Source: Mageeibacillus sp. UBA5734
Lineage (GTDB): Bacteria > Bacillota > Clostridia > Saccharofermentanales > UBA5734
Length of the DNA: 7,159 nt
Assembly (NCBI GenBank): GCA_002419365.1
Contig: DIGA01000054.1
Coordinates: 63,982-71,140, forward strand
Direction: 5' to 3'
Below the pieces are notes generated by a model. The model saw only the letters and a program-made list of their open reading frames with translations. It ran no database searches and was not told the origin of the DNA. A program made the translations under genes and the position numbers. Positions 1-5,756 of the stretch are shown one piece after another; the first letter of the stretch is position 1; every line of letters begins with the position of its first letter.

Positions 1-716
1 TGGCGACGGATAAAATCTGAACATTGGGCCAGCGCCTGGGGATGGGATATGACCGTATGGATCTGGTCCAGGGTGGCACCTGGCACGGCCATCAAATGGT
101 GGTGCACGGGCAGATCATAGGACCGCCAGATATAAAGGCCATGGCTTTGCAGCAGCTGGTAGACATCACCGACACTGCCGGCGGTGGAATTCTCCAGCGG
201 CAGGACTGCGACATCGGCTTCATTTCCAGCCACCAGCAGGCAGGCTTCGGCAAACGTCTGGACACTGCGCACCGGCCGGCCGGGGAACAGGATCGCACAG
301 GCCTTGCCGGAGTAGGATGCTGCCGAGCCCTGGTGAATGATCCGGGAAACGGCCGGCTCGACGGGATAAGCTGCAGCGATTTGTTCACCCAGACTAAAAT
401 TGCGGTCGTGCGGCAGCAACAGGTCATACTGGACACCGCGGGACAGGCGCATCAGGCTGCGGAGCAATTTTTCGGCCCGGATGCCATCGGCACCTTTGAC
501 CGCGTCACGTGCGCTGGCTGCGATCTGGTCTTCCCGCAACGGATCAAAAACGGCCGCGCCGGAGATCGCCTTGGTCCGGGCCACATCTCGGGCCAGCTCC
601 ATGCGTTCGGCAAACAAAGCCAGCAGCTGGCTATCGAGCGCATTGATCCTCTGGCGCAGCTGGCCGAGGTCGGGCAGCCCGGATGGTGTCTTGGGGGGAT
701 TGGCCGGGTCGTTCAC
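1..716 (-). CDS. pheA: Bifunctional chorismate mutase / prephenate dehydratase (P-protein), 3' end cut by window
   Basis: Converts chorismate to prephenate and then to phenylpyruvate, the committed route to phenylalanine; cytoplasmic. My translation from the GTG at 716 gives 238 residues before the window ends. Residues about 18-100 are an AroQ-class chorismate mutase helical domain, with likely active-site residues R21, R38, K49, D58, R61, E62 and Q96 matching the E. coli P-protein pattern. Residues about 126-238 are the first part of prephenate dehydratase: HQGSAASYSG (128-137), PLENSTAGSVGDVY (173-186), and SHPQALAQCS (224-233). The catalytic TRF motif and the expected C-terminal ACT domain (phenylalanine feedback) would lie past base 1 and cannot be checked. 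The GTG start overlaps the aroQ stop (GTGA) and has GGGAGA 8 bases upstream. The first in-frame ATG (residue 39) would cut away part of the mutase active site. A short Pro-rich leader (residues 2-17) precedes the mutase domain. Family call very sure; the start is fairly sure. Confidence 0.95.
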   Translation of the reverse strand, partial: MNDPANPPKTPSGLPDLGQLRQRINALDSQLLALFAERMELARDVARTKAISGAAVFDPLREDQIAASARDAVKGADGIRAEKLLRSLMRLSRGVQYDLLLPHDRNFSLGEQIAAAYPVEPAVSRIIHQGSAASYSGKACAILFPGRPVRSVQTFAEACLLVAGNEADVAVLPLENSTAGSVGDVYQLLQSHGLYIWRSYDLPVHHHLMAVPGATLDQIHTVISHPQALAQCSDFIRR

Positions 717-1270
717 AGTTCGATTCTCCCTTTTTCCAGGATGGCAGCCAGTTCCTTCGTCCCGACGATGTAGCTCTGAAGCCCGAGGCCTTTGACCTGG
801 CCGGCACAGACGGGATGAATGACGGAGAGCTGGCGGAAAGGCTCGCGCTTGGCGATATCCGATATGTGGATCTCCATGACCGGGATCTGGCAAGCATCGA
901 TGGCATCGCGCAAGGCGTAACTGTAGTGGGTCAGGGCACCAGCGTTGAGCAGGATGCCGGCATAGCGCGCGGAGGCGGCCTGGATCAGGTCGACCAGCTC
1001 GCCTTCGTGATTGGACTGGAAGCAGTCGAGGGCATATCCAGCGGCGTGGGCAGCCTCCCGGGTGCGGGATTCGACATCGGCCAGGGTGAATGTGCCATAC
1101 TGGGTCGGATCGCGCCGGCCCAGCAGGTTGAGATTCGGTCCATTCATCAGGAGCAGGCGCTTGGTAAAGGGCGTGTCCTGAGCAAAGCCCGTTGACGAAT
1201 CATCGGGGCGGAAAACGGATGTACTGGCAGCGCGCAGGCCGCAGGTCCAGTCCATTTCATGATCCCGCAT
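713..1270 (-). CDS. aroQ: Type II 3-dehydroquinate dehydratase with an N-terminal extension
   Basis: Dehydrates 3-dehydroquinate to 3-dehydroshikimate, the third step of the shikimate pathway; the family forms dodecamers in the cytoplasm. The catalytic domain covers residues about 38-185: NGPNLNLLGRRDP (43-55), the catalytic Tyr in QYGTF (Y58), FQSNHEGELVDLI (84-96), NAGALTHYSYALRDAI (109-124, H115), EIHISDIAKREPFR (133-146, with H135, R142, R146), and HPVCAGQVKGLGLQSY (152-167). Family members usually start one to three residues before the first strand (here KRLLLMNGPN) and are about 145-150 residues long, whereas this frame gives 185. I chose ATG 1270 because GAGGAG lies 7 bases upstream; ATG 1255, five codons later, has no such site. 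The ATG inside LLLMNGPN would remove the first strand. No in-frame GTG or TTG lies between 1255 and the core. The extension matches no domain I recognise. The gene overlaps aroC by 14 bases and pheA by 4. Function sure; exact start uncertain. Confidence 0.93.
   Translation of the reverse strand: MRDHEMDWTCGLRAASTSVFRPDDSSTGFAQDTPFTKRLLLMNGPNLNLLGRRDPTQYGTFTLADVESRTREAAHAAGYALDCFQSNHEGELVDLIQAASARYAGILLNAGALTHYSYALRDAIDACQIPVMEIHISDIAKREPFRQLSVIHPVCAGQVKGLGLQSYIVGTKELAAILEKGRIEL
725..730 (-). promoter_or_regulatory. Ribosome binding site of pheA
   Basis: GGGAGA on the minus strand lies 8 bases before the GTG at 716, inside the last codons of aroQ. It supports the non-ATG start of pheA, which begins inside the aroQ stop codon. 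Confidence 0.6.
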
Positions 1271-2447
1271 CGGCTGTCTCCTCGCTCGTGGCGGTCTCAG
1301 GACTGCCTGATGGATGTGCTTTCTGGTCCGCAGCAGTGCTGACGGCATGGGCCAGCGGCAGGCGGCCTTCGAATTCCAGCAGCAGGTCAAGGGTCGCGAT
1401 CGCGGCGGCTGCTTCGACGACTGGGACGGCCCGGGTGACGATGCACGGGTCATGGCGGCCGCGGACCACCAGCGTGTCTGGCTGCAAGGTGCGCAAATTG
1501 ATCGTCGCCTGTTCGCGGCCGATCGAGGCGGTTGGTTTGAAGGCGACTTTGAACACGACCGGCATGCCATTGCTGATGCCGCCGTCGACACCACCACCGT
1601 GATTGGAGGCAAAGCGGATCGCCTGACCTTTGAACACTGGCGAGTCATTATTGGTCGAGCCGCGCCGCTTGGCCATGGCAAAACCGTCGCCGAACTCAAC
1701 GCCTTTAACAGCCGGAATGGCAAACAGGATGCTGCCCAGACGCGACTCGATGCCGTCGAAAATTGGGTCGCCGATTCCGGCTGGCAGACCAATGATCAGG
1801 CTCTCGACGATGCCACCGACCGAATCGAGGTTGCTCTTGGCCTCGAGCACAGCTGTCTGCATCGCTTCTGAAACCGTGTCGGACAAAACAGGCAGTGGCT
1901 TGTGCTGCAGGCTTTTGAGCAGAGCCAGGTCCGGGGCTGTTGTATCGACGGGCAGATCGCGGATCCCGGCAATTTCCAGGATGTGCGAGACGATTTCGAT
2001 CTTTCTTGCCTGGAGGATCTGGCGGCAGACTGCTCCGGCAAAAACCAGCGGCGCGGTCAGGCGGCCAGAAAAATGGCCACTGCCCCGCGGGTCATTGAAA
2101 CCCAGGTAGCGGGCCATGCCTGTGAGGTCAGCGTGGCCGGGGCGGGGCTTGGTCATCAGTTCGCTGTAGTCACCCGAGCGGGTGTCGGTATTCCGGATCA
2201 CAGCCATCAGAGGCGTGCCTGTCGTGCGGCCTTCGAACAGGCCGGACAGGATCTCGGGCTCATCTTTTTCCTGGCGCGGTGTCGACCAGGCGGTCTGGCC
2301 CGGAGCGCGGCGGCGCATGAACGCCCGGATATCTTCCAGGTCCAGTTTATGGCCGGAAGGCAGTCCATTGATCACGACTCCGATGCCAGGGCCGTGGGAC
2401 TCGCCAAAAATACTGATTTCGAGCAGATTACCCCAGGTTGAGCTCAT
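1257..2447 (-). CDS. aroC: Chorismate synthase
   Basis: Makes chorismate from 5-enolpyruvylshikimate-3-phosphate by anti-1,4-elimination of phosphate. The family needs reduced FMN and forms cytoplasmic tetramers. The 396-residue product shows the family signatures in order: GESHGPGIG (15-23, catalytic His18), a basic RRR (45-47), GRTTGTP (73-79), RSGDYSELMTKPRPGHAD (90-107, His105), RGSGHFSGRLTAPL (121-134), the SNHGGGVDGGISNG loop (281-294), KPTASI (304-309), and GRHDPCIVTRAVPVVEA (330-346, Asp333). The HFSGRLTAPL version, in place of the RSSARETA form of E. coli-like enzymes, is one I associate with Clostridia and relatives. The last 25-30 residues (after about 368) are Ala/Ser/Thr/Glu-rich and look disordered. 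Start ATG 2447 has GGAGGT 7 bases upstream, and the protein begins with the typical short leader before WGNLLEISIFGESHG. The gene overlaps the aroA 3' end by 20 bases. Family call very sure. Confidence 0.97.
   Translation of the reverse strand: MSSTWGNLLEISIFGESHGPGIGVVINGLPSGHKLDLEDIRAFMRRRAPGQTAWSTPRQEKDEPEILSGLFEGRTTGTPLMAVIRNTDTRSGDYSELMTKPRPGHADLTGMARYLGFNDPRGSGHFSGRLTAPLVFAGAVCRQILQARKIEIVSHILEIAGIRDLPVDTTAPDLALLKSLQHKPLPVLSDTVSEAMQTAVLEAKSNLDSVGGIVESLIIGLPAGIGDPIFDGIESRLGSILFAIPAVKGVEFGDGFAMAKRRGSTNNDSPVFKGQAIRFASNHGGGVDGGISNGMPVVFKVAFKPTASIGREQATINLRTLQPDTLVVRGRHDPCIVTRAVPVVEAAAAIATLDLLLEFEGRLPLAHAVSTAADQKAHPSGSPETATSEETADAGS
1277..1283 (-). promoter_or_regulatory. Ribosome binding site of aroQ
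   Basis: GAGGAGA on the minus strand sits within the 3' end of aroC, and its GAGGAG core is 7 bases before the ATG at 1270. It favours the ATG at 1270 over the ATG at 1255 and implies that the extra N-terminal residues of AroQ are translated. Confidence 0.6.
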
Positions 2448-3660
2448 CGCAGATACCTCCGAGGCGGGAAAATTCGGCAAAAAAGTCTGGGTAGGATTTG
2501 CGGACGGCTTCCGCGTGGGTGATGGTGACACCTCCGGTCGTCCTGAGAGCCGCAACAGCCAGCGCCATGGCAATGCGGTGGTCCCCATGGGAGTCTGCCT
2601 GGCCACCAGGCAACTCCGTCTGGCCGTCAATGACCAGGCTGTCGTCCTCGACCCGGATCCGGGCTCCGATTGCCGTCAGGACGTCTGCTGTCACCGCGAG
2701 GCGGTCGCTCTCCTTGAGACGGAGGCGGGCAGCGTTGACAATCCGGGTCTGGCCCGGGGTCAAGCTGGCTGCGACGGCCAGGACCGGGACCAGGTCAGGG
2801 ATCTGGGCAGCATCGATGATGAAAGGCACATCTTGGGACTGGTGCCTGGCCATATCCGCCAGGATTGGCAGAATCGCGCGGTCGCCCTGGGCCGAATGGT
2901 CAGATAGCCCGGACAGTTTGATTTCACTGCCGAGGTAATTGGCCACCAGCCAGAAAGCTGCCTGGGAATAGTCTTTTTCCACCGTATAGTCGACAGGCAG
3001 GAAGCGCTGCCGGCCTGCCATGCGGTAGCCGGTCGGCGTCGTTTCCACCACGACACCGAATTCACCCAGTGTCCGGCGGGTCATTTCGACATAGGGAGCA
3101 GATTCCAGCGGCGAGGTCAGGACGATTTCCGAATCACCAGCGAGCAGGGGCAGCGCCAGGAGCAAGCCGGACAGGTACTGGGAGCTGACATGGCCGGGAA
3201 CCTGGAACAGGCCTGGCGTCAGCTGCCCTCGGACTTTGAGGGGCAAACTGCCTTCAGCCGGGAAAAGCAGGTCTACACCATGGCCAGCGAAAATCGTGCG
3301 GTATTCCTGCAGCGGGCGCTGGGGCAGGCGGCCGTGGCCGGTGAAGGTTGCTGATACACCCAGGGCAGCGGCCACTGGGATCAACAGGCGCAGGGTGGTG
3401 CCGGACTCATGGCAGTCGAGCGTCACATCGGTCTGAACGGGAACTTTGCCCGGCTGGCGGTCCGAAATCGCATCGCCCAGCGCCTGCAAACAACGGCGTG
3501 TCGCCTTGATGTCATCGGATGGGTGTGAACCAATCCCTTTGATCCGGTTTTCTGTTCCGGCCAGGGCTGCACAAATCAAAGCCCGGTGGGCGTCGCTCTT
3601 GGACGGGGGCGGGACGAGCGACCCGTGCAGCGCCGCAGGCCGGATGTGCCGGTCAGCCAT
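2428..3660 (-). CDS. aroA: 3-phosphoshikimate 1-carboxyvinyltransferase (EPSP synthase)
   Basis: Transfers the enolpyruvyl group of PEP to shikimate-3-phosphate, the sixth step of the pathway; cytoplasmic, two-domain fold. The 410-residue product shows PPSKSDAHRALI (18-29; K21, S22, R26), the PEP loop ESGTTLRLLIP (85-95), RLPQRPL (111-117), SSQYLSG (159-165), IPD with likely catalytic D289, LRLKESDR (313-320; E317, R320), GDHRIAM (359-365; R362), and RKSYPDF (387-393; K388). These match the residues that contact both substrates in the E. coli enzyme. Two places differ from E. coli: the position matching Pro101 is Leu92, and the usual EGD loop reads EKD (228-230). Start ATG 3660 overlaps the aroB stop by 8 bases and has GAGGT 8 bases upstream; longer in-frame starts would lie inside aroB. 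Length is slightly below the usual 420-430. Family call very sure. Confidence 0.97.
   Translation of the reverse strand: MADRHIRPAALHGSLVPPPSKSDAHRALICAALAGTENRIKGIGSHPSDDIKATRRCLQALGDAISDRQPGKVPVQTDVTLDCHESGTTLRLLIPVAAALGVSATFTGHGRLPQRPLQEYRTIFAGHGVDLLFPAEGSLPLKVRGQLTPGLFQVPGHVSSQYLSGLLLALPLLAGDSEIVLTSPLESAPYVEMTRRTLGEFGVVVETTPTGYRMAGRQRFLPVDYTVEKDYSQAAFWLVANYLGSEIKLSGLSDHSAQGDRAILPILADMARHQSQDVPFIIDAAQIPDLVPVLAVAASLTPGQTRIVNAARLRLKESDRLAVTADVLTAIGARIRVEDDSLVIDGQTELPGGQADSHGDHRIAMALAVAALRTTGGVTITHAEAVRKSYPDFFAEFSRLGGICDELNLG
2455..2460 (-). promoter_or_regulatory. Ribosome binding site of aroC
   Basis: GGAGGT on the minus strand, 7 bases before the ATG at 2447, lies inside the aroA coding sequence. 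It fixes the aroC start and rules out the long upstream in-frame extension, which would lie wholly within aroA. Confidence 0.75.
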
Positions 3661-4714
3661 GGCCGACAACCTCACCGAGGATCTTTTCCAATCCGGCTGG
3701 ATCCATCGGATTGAGGACGGCTTCACCGACTTGCTTGAGCAAGATGTAGTAAAGCTTGCCAGCGAGGCGCTTTTTGTCTGAATGGATGGCACCCATCAGC
3801 TGGCTGGCTGGCCACGGACACTCGGTCGGCAACTGGTAATGGGCAAGCACCTTGCGCAGGCGCACGGCGGTTCCGGCAGGGGTGCGGCCGGTTTTTTCAC
3901 CGATCTCACAGGCGACGACCATGCCGATCGCCACGGCTTCACCATGGGATAGCTGGGTATAGCCGGTGATTTTTTCGATGGCATGGCCCACGGTATGGCC
4001 GAAATTGAGCAGCATGCGCTCGCCTGTGTCGCGCTCATCCGCAGCGACGACGGTTGTCTTGATCCGGACGCAACGCTCAAGCACCCATTCCAGGTCATAG
4101 GTCTGGCTTTCAATCTGCTCGAATAATTGCAGGTCGCGGATCAGGCCGTATTTGATCACCTCGGCCATGCCTTCGGCCATGCGGGCGCGCGACAAGGTGC
4201 GCAGGACCGTCGGGTCGAGGATGACGGCCTTGGGCTGGTAGAAGGCTCCGGCCAGGTTCTTGCCAAAAGGCAGGTCGATCGCCGTCTTGCCGCCGATCGA
4301 GGAATCGACCTGGGCCAGCAACGTCGTCGGAACCTGGAACAATGGCACACCTCTCAAGTAGGTAGCCGCAGCAAAGCCGGTGACATCGCCGACGACACCG
4401 CCGCCCAAGGCGACGATCAGGTCGGAACGCGACAATCCGGCGGCATGGAACTGGTTATACAGCTCCAGGAGGGTGGTGGCTGTTTTCGAGCCCTCTCCGG
4501 CAGCAAACGCGTAGCCCGAGACCGTGAACCCTGCAGCCTGGAGCGACCGGGCCACCGGCTCATAATAGAGTGGATAAACGGTGTCATCACTGACAACGAA
4601 AGCCTTGCGGCCGACGACCGCTTCGCTGGCCAGGTTGCCAATGCTTGCGAGCGCGCCGTTTTTGATCAGGATTGGGTAATCACCACTGGATGTACTGGCA
4701 ATCAATTCAGGCAT
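3653..4714 (-). CDS. aroB: 3-dehydroquinate synthase
   Basis: Cyclises DAHP to 3-dehydroquinate using NAD+ and a divalent metal, the second pathway step; cytoplasmic. The 353-residue product is of normal length. The NAD-binding part includes GGGVVGDVTGFAAATYLRG (104-122) and PTTLLAQVDSSIGGKTAID (129-147, K143). The metal site is predicted at E185 (AEVIKYG), H240 (in FGHTVGHAIE, 238-247) and H257 (SHGEAVAIGM), with H244 as the likely catalytic His, by comparison with the Aspergillus and E. coli enzymes. The SDKKRLAGKLYYILL segment (312-326) is also typical of the family. Start ATG 4714 has AGGAGGT 7 bases upstream. An in-frame ATG at 4756 lies inside aroF, lacks a ribosome site and would add 14 residues with no family match. 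The gene starts 25 bases after aroF ends, the only true gap in the operon, and its last 8 bases overlap aroA. Family call very sure. Confidence 0.97.
   Translation of the reverse strand: MPELIASTSSGDYPILIKNGALASIGNLASEAVVGRKAFVVSDDTVYPLYYEPVARSLQAAGFTVSGYAFAAGEGSKTATTLLELYNQFHAAGLSRSDLIVALGGGVVGDVTGFAAATYLRGVPLFQVPTTLLAQVDSSIGGKTAIDLPFGKNLAGAFYQPKAVILDPTVLRTLSRARMAEGMAEVIKYGLIRDLQLFEQIESQTYDLEWVLERCVRIKTTVVAADERDTGERMLLNFGHTVGHAIEKITGYTQLSHGEAVAIGMVVACEIGEKTGRTPAGTAVRLRKVLAHYQLPTECPWPASQLMGAIHSDKKRLAGKLYYILLKQVGEAVLNPMDPAGLEKILGEVVGHG
3669..3673 (-). promoter_or_regulatory. Ribosome binding site of aroA
   Basis: GAGGT (within GGTGAGGT) on the minus strand, 8 bases before the ATG at 3660, lies inside the last codons of aroB. 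It is weaker than the other sites in the operon, so translation of aroA may rely on ribosomes finishing aroB (inference). Confidence 0.5.
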
Positions 4715-4721
4715 AAGGGGC

Positions 4722-4728
4722 ACCTCCT
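4722..4728 (-). promoter_or_regulatory. Strong ribosome binding site of aroB
   Basis: AGGAGGT on the minus strand, 7 bases before the ATG at 4714, is the best match to the anti-Shine-Dalgarno sequence in the window. It lies in the only non-coding gap (4715-4739) and decides between the two possible aroB starts. Confidence 0.8.
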
Positions 4729-4739
4729 GTTTAGTGGGG

Positions 4740-5756
4740 TCAGATGGTCCGGCCAACAGCCTCGGCTACAGGGCACAGACGGCCCATCAGGTCGGCGAAC
4801 GCTTCCGGGGTCAGGGATTGCGGGCCGTCGGACAGGGCATGCTTGGGATCGTTATGGACTTCGATGATCAGGCCATCGGCGCCGGCCACAATCGCGGCCT
4901 TGGCCAGGGGCTCGACCAGCCAGGCAATGCCGCCGGCATGGCTCGGATCGACAAAGACTGGCAGGTGGGTCTTGCTCTTCAGGACCGGGATGGCGCTGAT
5001 GTCGAGCGTGTTGCGCGTGCTGGTTTCAAAGGTGCGGATGCCACGTTCACAGAGAATGACGTTCTGGTTGCCGCCGCTCATGATGTATTCAGCAGACATC
5101 AGCAGTTCATCGACGGTGTTGGCAAAGCCACGCTTGAGCAGGATCGGCTTTTTGACCCGGCCCAGTTCCTTGAGCAGTTCAAAATTCTGCATGTTGCGCG
5201 TGCCGACCTGGATCATGTCGACAAATTCCATGAACAGTTCAAGCTGTGACGGATTGGTGATTTCCGACACGACCGGCAGTCCGGTCGCCTGGCGGGCACG
5301 TTTCATGTACATCAGGCCTTCGGCCTTGAGGCCCTGGAAGGCATAGGGTGAGGTGCGGGGTTTGAACGCACCACCGCGCAACAGCTGGGCACCGGCAGCC
5401 TGGACTTGCTCGGCAACGAGGCGGATCTGGTCTTCGGATTCGACCGAGCAGGGTCCGGCTGCAACGACAATCCGGTTTTCGCCGACTTTGACACCATTGA
5501 TGTCAATAATCGAGTTATCCGGATGGAATTTGCGGTTAGCCCGCTTGTAGGGTTCCTGCACTTTCATCACGCGCTCGACGTCATCCATCTGCTCGAGCAC
5601 GTCCATTTCAATGCTGGATGTATCTCCGACCAGGCCAACGATGGTTGTGCCCTGGCCGAAAATCGGGCTGGTCTGGACGCCGTAAGACGTCTGCAGCCAA
5701 CTGCAGAGTTCATCCACTTTGGCACGGGTGGTGCCTTGTTTCAAAATCAAAATCAT
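4740..5756 (-). CDS. aroF: DAHP synthase, type I-beta, with N-terminal ferredoxin-like regulatory domain
   Basis: Condenses PEP and erythrose-4-phosphate to DAHP, the entry and usual control step of the pathway; cytoplasmic. The product has 338 residues, the same length as I recall for the Thermotoga maritima enzyme, and follows it closely along its whole length. Residues 1-70 form the ACT-like, ferredoxin-like domain (MILILKQGTT start; TTIVGLVGD at 37-45) that mediates inhibition by tyrosine or phenylalanine in such enzymes. Residues about 95-338 form the TIM barrel: GPCSVE (101-106), LRGGAFKPRTSPYAFQG (126-142), IQVGTRNMQN (182-191), LKRG (207-210), CERGIRTF (236-243), and DPSHAGG (270-276). 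Predicted metal ligands are C103, H273, E299 and D310, all present. Start ATG 5756 overlaps the stop of the upstream fusion gene (ATGA) and has GGAGGAG 7 bases upstream. Which amino acid inhibits it cannot be read reliably. The symbol follows common Firmicute usage. Confidence 0.96.
   Translation of the reverse strand: MILILKQGTTRAKVDELCSWLQTSYGVQTSPIFGQGTTIVGLVGDTSSIEMDVLEQMDDVERVMKVQEPYKRANRKFHPDNSIIDINGVKVGENRIVVAAGPCSVESEDQIRLVAEQVQAAGAQLLRGGAFKPRTSPYAFQGLKAEGLMYMKRARQATGLPVVSEITNPSQLELFMEFVDMIQVGTRNMQNFELLKELGRVKKPILLKRGFANTVDELLMSAEYIMSGGNQNVILCERGIRTFETSTRNTLDISAIPVLKSKTHLPVFVDPSHAGGIAWLVEPLAKAAIVAGADGLIIEVHNDPKHALSDGPQSLTPEAFADLMGRLCPVAEAVGRTI

Noticed and set aside
24..773. Long plus-strand open frame (249 codons)
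   Set aside because: It lies antisense to pheA and the aroQ end, where the minus-strand translation gives clear chorismate mutase and prephenate dehydratase motifs. Its product has no recognisable domain; long antisense frames are expected in GC-rich DNA.
1144..1260. ATG at 1260 overlapping the aroC stop (ATGA) as a start of the next gene
   Set aside because: It is out of frame with aroQ and gives only a peptide of about 38 residues that stops near the aroQ core. The aroQ frame starts at 1270 (or 1255) instead.
1271..1792. Very long form of AroQ starting at 1792
   Set aside because: The added 174 residues are an alternate-frame reading of conserved aroC; no domain is recognisable.
1314..1871. 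Plus-strand open frame (185 codons) opposite aroC
   Set aside because: Antisense to conserved chorismate synthase sequence, with no family motif; a shadow of GC-rich codon use.
2448..2630. Upstream in-frame start of aroC at 2630
   Set aside because: The added 61 residues are the out-of-frame reading of the conserved end of aroA; ATG 2447 has a strong ribosome site and the proper family start.
4715..4739. Internal promoter or terminator in the aroF-aroB gap
   Set aside because: The 25 bases hold a ribosome site but no inverted repeat followed by a T-run, and are too short for a full promoter on their own.
4715..4756. Upstream in-frame ATG (4756) as the start of aroB
   Set aside because: It lies inside aroF, has no ribosome site and adds 14 residues before the normal AroB N-terminus; ATG 4714 has AGGAGGT at ideal spacing.
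4127..4867. Plus-strand open frame (246 codons) opposite aroB and the end of aroF
   Set aside because: Antisense to two well-supported genes; no recognisable motif in the product.
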